From Undibacterium parvum (GTDB taxonomy: Bacteria > Pseudomonadota > Gammaproteobacteria > Burkholderiales > Burkholderiaceae_D), in NCBI RefSeq assembly GCF_003955735.1, contig NZ_CP034464.1, positions 4,526,001-4,590,000 of the forward strand: 64,000 bases of DNA. The letters run 5' to 3'. Positions 1 through 8,643 of this stretch are shown one piece after another. A program made the translations under genes and the position numbers. A model generated the notes under the pieces. It did not search any database and was not told where the DNA came from. It worked only from the letters and a program-made list of their open reading frames with translations. Numbering within the stretch: position 1 is the first letter of the stretch; each line of letters starts with the position of its first letter.

Positions 1-77
1 CCACTGCGCGATTTGTTGGGGATCATAGATGTCATTTCGTTAGAATTGTTTTTAAAAAGGTAAAGAGACGCACTCAT
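1..77 (-). CDS. Start of a gene after czcC, probably czcB-like (partial)
   Basis: The minus strand has an ATG at 77 that overlaps the czcC stop codon as ATGA, and the frame stays open to the window edge (about 25 codons, reading MSASLYLFKNN...). The overlap implies translational coupling to czcC. In CzcICBA operons the next gene encodes the periplasmic membrane-fusion protein CzcB, so that identity is inferred from position only. The visible residues are too few to recognise a domain, and an internal ATG could be the true start. Confidence 0.5.
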   Translation of the reverse strand, partial: MSASLYLFKNNSNEMTSMIPNKSRS

Positions 78-1405
78 CGGGACGTCGAGGCTTCATTCCA
101 ACCTGCAGTCAGATGCAAAGAGAGACGAGTCAGTCGCCACTCGGTTTGCGCATCAATCAAGTCGCGTCTGCCATCAAGCACCTGGCGATTTACCACCAGC
201 AATTGAAATAAGCCGATTTCGCCGGACTGCAAAGACTTGACCGATAAACGTTGATTTTCTTCCAGCGCGGGAAGTACGCTTTGTTGCAATGCATTGACCC
301 GCAGCGTCAGGCTTTGGAGTTTTTGCCAGAGTGAGGTCACACTGCTGGCTGTATTGCGCGCAGAAGTTTCACGCTCGATTTGCGCCTGACTCAGTTCTGT
401 TGCGGCACGTCCGATCCCTCCTGCATTATTGCGAAATAAGGGAAGTGGTAACGACACTGTTAAACTGGTCAGTCGTTCGCGGGCACTGGTCGCCCCCTCT
501 CTGCCGGTCGTCACACCTACCGTTAGATCAGGGTAACGTGTTGCACGTTCCAGAGCGAGACGACTTTTTGCAGCCTGTTCACGGTAATCAAGCGCACGCA
601 GTAAGGGGCGGTTTGTCGCACTCGATAATAATGTTTCTAGCGTATAGGTCGGTGTTGGGGCGCTGAGCGTGCCGACGACCCTAAGTAGCCCATTGCCAGG
701 TAGTTGTAAGGTCTGCACCAGTTCGGTGCGCGCCTGGATTAACTGCTCTTCCAGGACGCCAATTTGGTTGCTGGCTCGCACGGCTTCCACGCTGGCGAGG
801 TTACCATCGAGTCGGCTATCTTCACCTGCGGCAACGCGCTTTTTAACCGAGCTGGCAGTGTCTTCGATGATTTTAAGTGACTGACGTTCGGTCAAGATGC
901 GTTCTTGCAGCGAGAGCACCTGGACAAAACGTTGCTCAACTTCGGCACGGATCTCACGACGGGTATCTTCGATTAACGCATCGAGCGCCTGCAGTTGTTG
1001 CTCAGTCGCTTTGCGGCGATAGCTTTGCTGCCCGGCGAGTTCAAAGGTTTGCTCAATACCGGTCGACCATTCCCGCCTATTTTCTGCGGACATGCCAGTC
1101 TGTGGCACCTCACGTCTTACTCTTTCTCCCGTTAACTTGGGATTGTTCCAGAGTAGCGAGCGGGCATCGCTCAGTTCGCCTTGTACGGTGCTAAGTTGCG
1201 CCTGGACTTGGCGCAACCTGGCATTACCATGTTCAGCGAGCTGCCAGGCTTGCTCTAGTGTGAGTGGTACCGCCGAGCTTGTATCAGCGACAGCGCTCAT
1301 TGGGATGGAAACTACGGTTGTATTAGCTGTGCTGTCACTTGCCAGAGAAATGGCAGGGGTGACCAGCAGTGCCGCAATACTGAGCGGCAAGATCAAAAGA
1401 CGCAT
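74..1405 (-). CDS. czcC: CzcC-like outer membrane efflux protein (TolC family)
   Basis: This is the outer-membrane channel subunit of a CzcCBA-type RND exporter that moves divalent cations (Co, Zn, Cd) out of the cell. I start it at 1405, not at the longer upstream codon, because MRLLILPLSIAALLV begins a clear signal peptide ending near ...ISLAS and an AGGAG-like site (tttGGAG) lies 5-8 bases upstream. The protein is about 443 residues, usual for the family. It has two long helical repeats rich in Q, E, R and A, as in TolC-type proteins. It follows czcI by about 90 bases and overlaps the next gene at its stop. Assignment to CzcC rather than CusC or a generic TolC rests on the CzcI neighbour and general similarity. 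Confidence 0.8.
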   Translation of the reverse strand: MRLLILPLSIAALLVTPAISLASDSTANTTVVSIPMSAVADTSSAVPLTLEQAWQLAEHGNARLRQVQAQLSTVQGELSDARSLLWNNPKLTGERVRREVPQTGMSAENRREWSTGIEQTFELAGQQSYRRKATEQQLQALDALIEDTRREIRAEVEQRFVQVLSLQERILTERQSLKIIEDTASSVKKRVAAGEDSRLDGNLASVEAVRASNQIGVLEEQLIQARTELVQTLQLPGNGLLRVVGTLSAPTPTYTLETLLSSATNRPLLRALDYREQAAKSRLALERATRYPDLTVGVTTGREGATSARERLTSLTVSLPLPLFRNNAGGIGRAATELSQAQIERETSARNTASSVTSLWQKLQSLTLRVNALQQSVLPALEENQRLSVKSLQSGEIGLFQLLVVNRQVLDGRRDLIDAQTEWRLTRLSLHLTAGWNEASTSR

Positions 1406-1495
1406 CAAATTCTCCAAAGAAAAACATGGGGATATTTGGCGAGAGGTCGCGACAGCGCTTGCTGCGCTCAATATGAGAAGACAGTCCCGCCAGGC

Positions 1496-1846
1496 TTAGC
1501 TGATGCGGAGCCAGTTCGGTTTAGTCAGACTGTCGGGAATGTAGGACTGGTAGGTAAGCTGTGGGATTTCTGTATTATCTGAGACAGTTGGAAATAGGTA
1601 ATCCAAGAATTGAACAGTCACGACGTTCGCATAAGAATGGTGACAAAAGTCGCAATCAATATCATTTGCACCAATCTTACTCTTACTCGATTGCTGTGGT
1701 TCAGGCGTAGCCTCGTGTTGATGATCATGATGCCCAAAATGTTGCGAGGCTTTGCCCGTTTCATGCATGCAATAGGTACTCGCCACCGCCCAGCCTAACT
1801 GGAAGGTGAATGCAAGAATCAGCATGAGAACGAATTTTTTGAGCAT
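1496..1846 (-). CDS. czcI: CzcI-like cation efflux operon protein
   Basis: A small exported protein of 116 residues with an N-terminal signal peptide (MLKKFVLMLILAFTFQLGW...). It is followed by a metal-ligand-rich stretch with HHDHQHE near residue 39 and CDFCHH near residue 66. CzcI proteins are encoded first in czc operons and are thought to take part in periplasmic metal sensing or operon regulation; their biochemistry is poorly known. It lies just upstream of czcC on the same strand. A TATAAT-like hexamer lies 8-13 bases before the start codon at 1854-1859; it is close to the ATG, so the transcript leader would be very short or another promoter is used. Confidence 0.75.
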   Translation of the reverse strand: MLKKFVLMLILAFTFQLGWAVASTYCMHETGKASQHFGHHDHQHEATPEPQQSSKSKIGANDIDCDFCHHSYANVVTVQFLDYLFPTVSDNTEIPQLTYQSYIPDSLTKPNWLRIS

Positions 1847-1913
1847 GACGCGAATTATATGCCTGAAAACGATTTTAATAATGAAGTCGGTATAAGGAAA
1901 GTGGCCGACATAC

Positions 1914-4373
1914 TCATTTCAATTTACCTACTAGGCGCAAACCATTAAATACCACAAGCAAACTTGCACCCATATCGGCGAATACTGCCATCCACAGTGT
2001 GGCGATACCTATCACTGCCATGACCAAGAATATCAGTTTGATGCCCAAGGCCAGGGCAATATTTTGTTTCAAGATAGCTGCTGCACGTTGACTCAGACGA
2101 ATGAACTGCGGAATTTTACGCAAATCGTCATCCATCAAAGCGACGTCGGCAGTTTCTAGCGCAGTGTCTGTACCAGCTGCGCCCATCGCAAATCCTATAC
2201 TCGATTTTGCCAGTGCTGGCGCGTCATTAATGCCGTCACCCACCATGCCGACTGTGCCGTGTTTGCTGAGTTCATCGTTAATGACCGCCAATTTATCTTC
2301 TGGCAGTAAATTGCCCCTGGCATCGTCGATACCGACGCTGTTAGCGATCGCCTTGGCGGTGAGCTCATTGTCGCCGGTCAGCATAACGGTTCGGATACCG
2401 AGCTCATGCAATTCCAAGATGGCTTGGCGACTGCTTTCCCTTACGGTATCGGCGACAGCCACGAGTAATAAAGGCGTCTTGTCATCGCTGATAATGACGA
2501 CGGTTTTACCATCCGCTTCGAGTCGATTTAAGGCCGTTTCTGTTTCTGGGGTGCAGATTTTTAATTCTTCAATCAGACGATGGTTACCCAAGTAATACCA
2601 TTGCCCATTGATTTTACCTTTGACACCTCGTCCAGTAAGTGCTTCAAAATCGCTCACTTCTAATAGACCGTCGGTGGCTGGCTGCGTTTTCCAGTACGTG
2701 CTGAGTGCACCCGATACCGGATGATCCGATCGTCCGGCCAGACTTGCTGCAAGGTGCAAGCTTTTACTTTTCTCGCCATTCAGTGCAACCAATTCGGTCA
2801 CGACAGGCTTACCTTGAGTAATCGTTCCAGTTTTATCTAAGGCAATGGATTTTAGCTTACGGCCTTCTTCCAGATAGACGCCACCCTTAATCAAAATACC
2901 GGCCTTGGCAGCAGCCGCTAAGCCACTCACCACGGTCACCGGAGTTGATACCACCAGTGCGCAGGGACAGGCGATCACCAATAAGACTAATGCTTTGTAA
3001 ATCCATACCATCCAGGGAAGTCCTAATACAAGCGGTGGGACGAGCATGACGCCTAAGGCCAACAGAAATACGATGGGGGTGTAAATTTTTGCGAAACTAT
3101 CGACGAAACGCTGGGTAGGCGCGCGGCTTCCTTGAGCTTCTTCAACCGCATGGATGATGCGCGACAAGGTTGAGTTGGTTTGTATTGCTGTCACCTTGTA
3201 TTCAAATGAGCCAGTCTCATTGACAGTACCGGCGAATACTTTATCGCCTACTGCTTTGGCGACAGGGATACTCTCGCCTGTAATCGGCGCCTGATTAATC
3301 GACGATTGTCCTTTGGTGAGTTCGCCATCTAAGGGGATGCGTTCACCTGGCGCTACGCGTGCGATAGCACCTATAACAATGGAAGTTGCTTCGATATCTT
3401 TCCAGCTACCATCGTCTTGCAACACACTGGCTTTTTCGGGCGTCATCGCCATTAGTCCGCGAATCGCATTGCGGGCGCGATCCAAGCTCATCGCCTCTAT
3501 CGTCTCCGACAAAGTAAATAACACCATCACCATGGCCGCTTCCGGCCATTGCCCGATGATCACGGCGCCACTCACTGCGATCGTCATCAAGGCATTGATG
3601 TTGAGATTGAAATTTTTGAGCGCGATCCAGCCCTTTTTGTAGGTGCTGGTACCGCTCACCGCAATGGCAAAAAGCGAGAATGCTATGACTGGCCAGGATT
3701 TGTCTGAGCCGGTGTTCCAGGCAATGACTTCAGCGAGTATGGCGGCAATTGCCCCCGACGCTAATAGCCACCATTTTTTTGCGGAGTTCAACGAGGGAGC
3801 TGCGTTTGACGATAGCGACTGTCCAGGTACGGCCTCAACGGGAACCGCTTGCATATCAATGGCGATCAAGGCTTGTTGAATAACATCGGCCTTGCCTAGC
3901 GTATGCGTGACCGTGAGTTTGCGTTGCATTAAGTTAAAATCCAATTTTTGGATACCTGGCATCTTGGATAATTTGTTGCGGATGAGCGCTTCTTCGGTCG
4001 GACAATCCATGTTTTGTATGGTGTACATGACAGTTGACGTACCGTCTGCCGTTGGCGCCGCTTGCTCGACTACGGGAGACATGTCCAATGCCGCGACTGC
4101 AGCGACAATAGTGGAGGCATCAGCGAGGGTATGGTGCACGGTTAAGCGTCGCTTCAATAAATTGAAGTCGAGACTGCTGACTCCTTCCATCTTTTCAAGC
4201 TTATTGCGAATCAGTGATTCTTCGGTTGGACAATCCATTTTATCGATACGAAGAGTCAAGACGCAAACTTCATTTAAAGCCGACGCAACATACGCAGCGA
4301 TGCTTTGTGTGGATTCTACCTGCTTATGATCACAACAAGCATGCTTAGCCTGGTCTTTGTGTGGTGTCGTCAT
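1914..4373 (-). CDS. pbrA: Heavy-metal P1B-type ATPase (Pb/Cd/Zn exporter)
   Basis: This cytoplasmic-membrane pump exports soft divalent metals (Pb, Cd, Zn) using ATP. I start it at 4373 (MTTPHKDQ) because GAGGAG lies seven bases upstream; the longer in-frame start has no such site. The protein is about 819 residues. It has an N-terminal ligand cluster HACCDH at 11-16, then two HMA-like domains that carry MDCPTEE (at 46-52 and 122-128) in place of the usual GMxCxxC. Downstream are the transmembrane CPC motif (ACPCAL), phosphorylation motif DKTGT, SDHPVS and GDGINDAP. It is divergent from a MerR regulator, and its promoter has that family's 19-bp spacer and dyad. Exact metal preference (PbrA, CadA or ZntA) is inferred from the FTR1 and UppP neighbours. 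Confidence 0.9.
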   Translation of the reverse strand: MTTPHKDQAKHACCDHKQVESTQSIAAYVASALNEVCVLTLRIDKMDCPTEESLIRNKLEKMEGVSSLDFNLLKRRLTVHHTLADASTIVAAVAALDMSPVVEQAAPTADGTSTVMYTIQNMDCPTEEALIRNKLSKMPGIQKLDFNLMQRKLTVTHTLGKADVIQQALIAIDMQAVPVEAVPGQSLSSNAAPSLNSAKKWWLLASGAIAAILAEVIAWNTGSDKSWPVIAFSLFAIAVSGTSTYKKGWIALKNFNLNINALMTIAVSGAVIIGQWPEAAMVMVLFTLSETIEAMSLDRARNAIRGLMAMTPEKASVLQDDGSWKDIEATSIVIGAIARVAPGERIPLDGELTKGQSSINQAPITGESIPVAKAVGDKVFAGTVNETGSFEYKVTAIQTNSTLSRIIHAVEEAQGSRAPTQRFVDSFAKIYTPIVFLLALGVMLVPPLVLGLPWMVWIYKALVLLVIACPCALVVSTPVTVVSGLAAAAKAGILIKGGVYLEEGRKLKSIALDKTGTITQGKPVVTELVALNGEKSKSLHLAASLAGRSDHPVSGALSTYWKTQPATDGLLEVSDFEALTGRGVKGKINGQWYYLGNHRLIEELKICTPETETALNRLEADGKTVVIISDDKTPLLLVAVADTVRESSRQAILELHELGIRTVMLTGDNELTAKAIANSVGIDDARGNLLPEDKLAVINDELSKHGTVGMVGDGINDAPALAKSSIGFAMGAAGTDTALETADVALMDDDLRKIPQFIRLSQRAAAILKQNIALALGIKLIFLVMAVIGIATLWMAVFADMGASLLVVFNGLRLVGKLK

Positions 4374-4400
4374 GAATGCTCCTCTAGGTGTATAGTTGAC

Positions 4401-4431
4401 ATTTAACACCCTGTAGCAGGTACAGAGTCAA
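4401..4431 (-). promoter_or_regulatory. MerR-family promoter and operator of the metal ATPase
   Basis: Reading toward the ATPase there is a -35 TTGACT (4426-4431) and a -10 TTAAAT (4401-4406) separated by 19 bases. This over-long spacer is the hallmark of MerR-activated promoters. Between and over them lies an imperfect dyad at 4408-4428 whose arms are ACCCTGTA and TACAGAGT. The same dyad type occurs before the phosphatase gene at 7974-7994. The divergent MerR gene starts 31 bases away, so it is the likely regulator and may also be autoregulated here. Confidence 0.85.
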
Positions 4432-4461
4432 GCACTATTTATTTAATAATGAAGGACAACG

Positions 4462-4908
4462 ATGGAACTGAAAATTGGTGAACTGGCAAAACGTTCAGGC
4501 TGTTTGGTAGAAACTATCCGTTTCTATGAAAAAGAAGGTTTATTGCCGCAGACTGTACGTTCGCGTGGTAATTTTAGGTTGTATGGCGAAGGGCACGCAG
4601 AACGTTTGCAATTCATCCGGCATTGTCGTTCACTTGATATGACCTTGGATGAAATACGCGATTTATTGAAATTCAGGGACGCACCGCAAGACAATTGCTC
4701 TGAAGTGAATCTCTTGCTAGACAAGCATATCGGTCATGTCGCCGATCGCATTAAAGAGCTCAAGGCGTTAGAAAAACAATTAAAAAACTTACGCAGCCTT
4801 TGTCAGACGTCCGAGGCTGGCAAAGACTGTGGGATATTGCAAAATCTGGCGACAACAGAAGGATTCGAGGCAACAAATCTCGGTAGCCATGGCGGCGGCT
4901 GCCATTAA
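4462..4908 (+). CDS. pbrR: MerR-family Pb/Cd-responsive regulator (PbrR/CadR type)
   Basis: A 148-residue MerR activator that distorts a promoter with a long spacer when it binds a soft metal. The helix-turn-helix is at about residues 3-40 (IGELAKRSGC...TIRFYEKEGLLP, SRGNFRLY), followed by a dimerisation helix. Metal-site cysteines are C79, C114 and C123, matching the pattern of the PbrR/CadR/ZntR group, and C14 is shared with PbrR. The tail GSHGGGCH adds possible ligands and is more CadR-like. It is divergent from the ATPase and 34 bases from the convergent FTR1 gene. Pb versus Cd preference cannot be read from sequence alone. Confidence 0.88.
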   Translation: MELKIGELAKRSGCLVETIRFYEKEGLLPQTVRSRGNFRLYGEGHAERLQFIRHCRSLDMTLDEIRDLLKFRDAPQDNCSEVNLLLDKHIGHVADRIKELKALEKQLKNLRSLCQTSEAGKDCGILQNLATTEGFEATNLGSHGGGCH

Positions 4909-4942
4909 AGAAGCCACCGTATTCTCCAGTGAAATAACGCAT

Positions 4943-6871
4943 TTATCCTATACGCTTTGTACCAAGACGTTGATTCAACATAAAACTGACGACAATGATA
5001 GCCAGTATTGCAACTTGCGATGCGATGCTTTGCATCGACGGATAAATGCCGAGAAAGTCGATGCGTGGCACCGGAATCGGTGTCACGTTGATCACGCCAG
5101 CCTCCTGTAATGCAGTAATACCTTTGCCGACTAAGACAAACGCCAATATGGCAACCAATGCTGAACTGACAGCGAAGAATTCACTGATTGGAAGTCTGGC
5201 CGAAGTTCTGAGTAATACCGCAGCAATCACTGCCAGAATGACGATTCCCACCAATAACCCTGCCAACAAATAGCCACCGTTACCGTCGCCCCATAGGGCA
5301 GCATAAAACAGTACGGTTTCAAACACTTCTCGGTACACTGTGACAAATGAAAGCAAAAACAACATCATGGCAGAGCGCTTGTTCAATGCAGAAGACAATT
5401 TCTCTTTAACGTACTGTTGCCAACGACCTGCTAGACTCTTCTGATGCATCCAGATACCAACACTGAGTAACACTACGGCAGCAAATAAGGAAGAATATCC
5501 TGCTGTCATTTCCCGGCTTGCGCCGCTAAACGTGACCAGATAGGTCGCCGCGATCCAAGTTAGCCCACCAGCAGCCAAAGCAGCGATCCAGCCCGCATGC
5601 ACATATGGCAGCACGTCTTGACGCTCAGCTCTTTTCAGGAAAGCAACCATCGCCACCACTACCAGTAAGGCTTCAATCCCTTCGCGGAGCAATATGGTTA
5701 AGGCGCTGACCAAGGTGCTGATCGGATCGCTGCTACCCGATTGCAAGACTGTTTGCACTTGGCTCAATTGTGATGTCAGTTGCTGTTCAATCGCACGAGC
5801 TTCGTTGGCTCTACCCGCTGTCACCGCAGCACGAAAATCGCCCATGGTCTTTTCAACATCGTTGAACAGCTTTATATTTTTGACTTTTAGTGCCGGTTCA
5901 GCCGGTTCAAAACCATCCAGATAGGCGGAGATTGCCAAACGGGAAGCTTCAGGAATATTTCCATTATCCAATGCCGCCAAACTCTCCTTTAAGCGCGATT
6001 TCGACAACACGACTGAATCCGATTTTTCTTGCTCCAGGATTTGTGCATTACTCTTCAAATACGCCATCAGCTGATAAGCCTGATCAGGTGGCAAATTCTT
6101 CGATAATGCTGTTTCAGAGGTTTGACTCAAGATATTAAGGGACGGCAGAATGGCGTGTAAAGATGGATTGTCTTTCCATAACTTTTTGCCGGCCTCACGG
6201 TCGGTATCGGTGTAGGGAAGACCTGCTGCGAAGAAAGCAATAGCCCAGCGTTCATCGTCAGTGAGTTGTGCAAAAGATGGCATGGCAGTCCCTTTCACAC
6301 CTTGGGATATGATCTGTTGCAAAGAAAATAGACTTCTTTCCTTGGCTCTATCATGCCCCGATAACGCGATCGGCGGTGGATTCAGACTCGCTGCCAACGG
6401 ACCATCGCCACGCCCCAGGCCACCGTGGCAGTTTGCACATTGTGCCTGGAACAACTGTGCACCCAATGCCAAATCAGGTGCTCTGGATGGAGACATTGGA
6501 ACCGGGTAAGCCGCCAATAGAGCCCCTGCTAATTCACGGGCCTGTGTAGAAACCGACGTTGCCACAGATTTATCTGCAATCAAGCTGCGTAACCGAGCCG
6601 CTTGCTGCAATAAATTCTGTTGCGCTGCGTCGGCTGGCAGTTCTGCAAGTTGTCGTTCTGCCGACAAAGCAAATTCCTGCATTTCGCCATACTCAGCATG
6701 ACTGACGACTTTGCCCTCTTTGACGGCTGCACCATAATCGACCGCCAAATAGTCCAGTAATTGCCAGATTTGCTTGGTCTTGTCTTGTTGTTGCATGGTT
6801 TGCGCCGCTACGGGCGAGGCTGCGTACAGGAAACCCAACAGGATAAAAAAGAGAGTTCGTAGAATGGACAT
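4943..6871 (-). CDS. pbrT: Cytochrome c-FTR1 fusion permease (iron or lead uptake, PbrT-like)
   Basis: A cytoplasmic-membrane metal permease with a periplasmic N-terminal half. I start it at 6871, where MSILRTLFFILLGFL begins a signal peptide ending AAQ; the longer upstream frame lacks a sensible leader. The protein is about 642 residues. A c-type haem site CANCH follows AQLFQAQ in the first third. The C-terminal half has seven or so membrane segments with REGIE and REVFE, the REXXE motifs that bind Fe3+ in FTR1/EfeU proteins. In the Cupriavidus pbr cluster an FTR1-type protein, PbrT, is linked to Pb(II) uptake; here a Fur-like box overlaps the promoter, so iron uptake is just as plausible. 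It converges with the MerR gene. Confidence 0.8.
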   Translation of the reverse strand: MSILRTLFFILLGFLYAASPVAAQTMQQQDKTKQIWQLLDYLAVDYGAAVKEGKVVSHAEYGEMQEFALSAERQLAELPADAAQQNLLQQAARLRSLIADKSVATSVSTQARELAGALLAAYPVPMSPSRAPDLALGAQLFQAQCANCHGGLGRGDGPLAASLNPPPIALSGHDRAKERSLFSLQQIISQGVKGTAMPSFAQLTDDERWAIAFFAAGLPYTDTDREAGKKLWKDNPSLHAILPSLNILSQTSETALSKNLPPDQAYQLMAYLKSNAQILEQEKSDSVVLSKSRLKESLAALDNGNIPEASRLAISAYLDGFEPAEPALKVKNIKLFNDVEKTMGDFRAAVTAGRANEARAIEQQLTSQLSQVQTVLQSGSSDPISTLVSALTILLREGIEALLVVVAMVAFLKRAERQDVLPYVHAGWIAALAAGGLTWIAATYLVTFSGASREMTAGYSSLFAAVVLLSVGIWMHQKSLAGRWQQYVKEKLSSALNKRSAMMLFLLSFVTVYREVFETVLFYAALWGDGNGGYLLAGLLVGIVILAVIAAVLLRTSARLPISEFFAVSSALVAILAFVLVGKGITALQEAGVINVTPIPVPRIDFLGIYPSMQSIASQVAILAIIVVSFMLNQRLGTKRIG

Positions 6872-6910
6872 AGTGCTTACTTCAAAAAATGTCTTGCTGT
6901 TTGAGGTACT

Positions 6911-6928
6911 GGAATGAGAATCATTATA
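6911..6928 (-). promoter_or_regulatory. Fur-like box over the -10 of the FTR1 gene
   Basis: The sequence GGAATGAGAATCATTATA is a close match to the ferric uptake regulator consensus (TGAtAAT-n-ATTATcA, 11 of 14 positions). It overlaps a perfect TATAAT on the minus strand (6923-6928) about 50 bases before the FTR1 start. This layout is typical for iron repression. I see no good -35 at the usual distance. Confidence 0.65.
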
Positions 6929-7040
6929 CTTTAAATTAATGATGCAGCCTGCTTGACTGTCCATTTTAGTCAATGGTTAGATTTGTTTTGTGTGGCTTGA
7001 ATTACGCTAGGCAAGCATCGACGATGCTGAATTCTCCGGC

Positions 7041-7913
7041 CTAATGCAAAAAACCAGTTAGTACAGCGCCGATCAGGAACACACCAAGTGCAGCGCGGTA
7101 AACAATAAATGGCCAAGCCGAAAAACGCTCCAGGAATCGCATCAATCCCCAGATAGCGACGAAAGCCGATACACTCGCCACCAGCAAGCCAAACGCGAGC
7201 AAGGACCATGCCTCGGCAGAAATATGCGCATGGTAAAGCACCCACAATTCTTTTAATCCAGCCAATGCGATCGCAGGTAAGCCCAACAGGAATGACAGCC
7301 TAGCAGCTTCTTCTCGCCTAAAATTGAGCGTCATTGCGGCGGTGAGCGTTGCTCCCGAGCGCGATACTCCAGGAATCAATGCGCCAATTTGGGCGATGCC
7401 GATGAGTAGAGCGTCCTTGAATCGGGCCTGCTCGACAGTTCGCTGATGTCTACAAGTGACTTCTGCTACAAGCAAGAGAATTGCCATCGTCAATGAAGCA
7501 ACACCGATCACCAGTAAACTGCGCAAAGGGGAAGCGCACGAATTTAATACTGAGGAAAGAGCAACGCCTACAAGGCAGATTGGAATCGTCGCAATGATGA
7601 TCGCTATCGCTAAACGAAACCACCTGTCGTTGAAGTCTCTACGCCCAATTGCGGCTACGCTGCCTGAGCTTACTGCAACGACATCGCGCCAAAAATAACT
7701 CATGACTGCCGCCAGAGCGGCAAGCTGCATCGCGGCAGAAAATGCCGAGCCAGGATCGCGCCATCCCAAAAGTGCTGGCACGACCCGCATATGTGCAGTA
7801 GACGAAATAGGCAGCAGCTCAGTGATACCTTGGATGATTCCTAGAATACCAACCTGTATGTAAGTCAATGAGGCGAAACCGATATCCAGACCGGCGCTGC
7901 AAGCATTTGTCAA
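7041..7913 (-). CDS. uppP: Undecaprenyl-diphosphate phosphatase (UppP/BacA, PbrB-like)
   Basis: An integral membrane phosphatase that converts undecaprenyl diphosphate to the monophosphate. In lead resistance the homologous PbrB supplies phosphate for Pb precipitation in the periplasm. The protein has 290 residues and carries the family motifs ITELLPISSTAH near residue 30 and PGVSRSGAT near residue 180, with about eight membrane segments. No ATG is available before the first motif; I use the TTG at 7913, preceded by AAAGGAG at good distance. Its own MerR-type operator at 7974-7994 ties it to the metal regulon rather than to housekeeping envelope synthesis. Confidence 0.85.
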   Translation of the reverse strand: MTNACSAGLDIGFASLTYIQVGILGIIQGITELLPISSTAHMRVVPALLGWRDPGSAFSAAMQLAALAAVMSYFWRDVVAVSSGSVAAIGRRDFNDRWFRLAIAIIIATIPICLVGVALSSVLNSCASPLRSLLVIGVASLTMAILLLVAEVTCRHQRTVEQARFKDALLIGIAQIGALIPGVSRSGATLTAAMTLNFRREEAARLSFLLGLPAIALAGLKELWVLYHAHISAEAWSLLAFGLLVASVSAFVAIWGLMRFLERFSAWPFIVYRAALGVFLIGAVLTGFLH

Positions 7914-7966
7914 AATTTTCTCCTTTTATTGGGCATTATTGCCGTTGGTAGAATCAACGCTGCATT

Positions 7967-7997
7967 ATTTTAAAGTCTATAGCTGATATAGAGTCAA
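7967..7997 (-). promoter_or_regulatory. MerR-family promoter and operator of uppP
   Basis: Reading toward uppP there is a -35 TTGACT (7992-7997), a 19-base spacer and a -10 TAAAAT (7967-7972). A dyad at 7974-7994 with arms AGTCTATA and TATAGAGT spans the spacer. Length, position and arm sequence resemble the operator of the P-type ATPase at 4408-4428, so the same MerR protein probably activates both. Confidence 0.8.
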
Positions 7998-8267
7998 GGC
8001 TTATTTGATTGCGGCCATGTACATTATCGGCGAGAGTTCGATTGGTATCTGAGGCTGATATTTATATTTGAACCCGCGTTGGATTCTTCAGCTTTTAAAG
8101 CAATTTAACCGGACACTAGTGAGCCTCAATAAGTAATTCAAAGAGCAAGTAACTTGTTGTGTCATCCATCAGAGAAACTTTGTTAGTAAGTGTGTATTTT
8201 TTTGCATTTATTTCATATTTCCATTATTATAGAATTATAGTCAATGAATTGTTAATGGAAAAAATAG
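7998..8267. other. Leader region between uppP and arsR
   Basis: The uppP promoter occupies the left of this 354-base gene-free interval. Its right end is AT-rich and holds the likely arsR promoter: a near-palindromic stretch at 8224-8240 and a CCATTA/TAATGG inverted pair at 8221-8226 and 8253-8258. The dyad could be the ArsR operator, but I cannot match it to a firm consensus. I see no gene here. Confidence 0.4.
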
Positions 8268-8609
8268 ATGGAAACCAAAAAAGTCCTCTCCGCGCTCGCC
8301 GCCTTGGCGCAAGAATCTCGCCTCGCCGTCTTTCGCCTATTGGTACAAGTCGGGCCGGAAGGCTTGGCGGCCAGCAAAATAGGCGAACAACTGGGTATAC
8401 CGCCGTCTTCCTTGTCCTTTCATCTTAAAGAGTTGTCGCATGCCGATCTAGTGATTGCTAGACAGGACGGTCGCTTTGTCATCTATTCCGCCGATATCGT
8501 GACCATGAACTCGGTACTGGGCTTTTTAACCGACAACTGTTGCGGCGGCAATCCGTGCACGCCTGTGCAGATACAGCAATGTATGCCAGTCGGCACTCTC
8601 GCCAAATAA
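8268..8609 (+). CDS. arsR: ArsR-family arsenite-responsive repressor
   Basis: A 113-residue winged-helix repressor that leaves DNA when it binds As(III). The HTH covers about residues 33-56 (ASKIGEQLGIPPSSLSFHLKEL). The C-terminal cysteines C91, C92 and C97 in DNCCGGNPC form a trivalent arsenic site. This puts it in the group with C-terminal ligands (as in Acidithiobacillus ArsR) rather than the ELCVCDL group with ligands in helix alpha-3. It heads a tight operon of six arsenic genes, and the gene starts after GGAAAAAATAG. Confidence 0.9.
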   Translation: METKKVLSALAALAQESRLAVFRLLVQVGPEGLAASKIGEQLGIPPSSLSFHLKELSHADLVIARQDGRFVIYSADIVTMNSVLGFLTDNCCGGNPCTPVQIQQCMPVGTLAK

Positions 8610-8643
8610 TCACGTATTCCAATTTTTACTCAAGGACCGTTTT

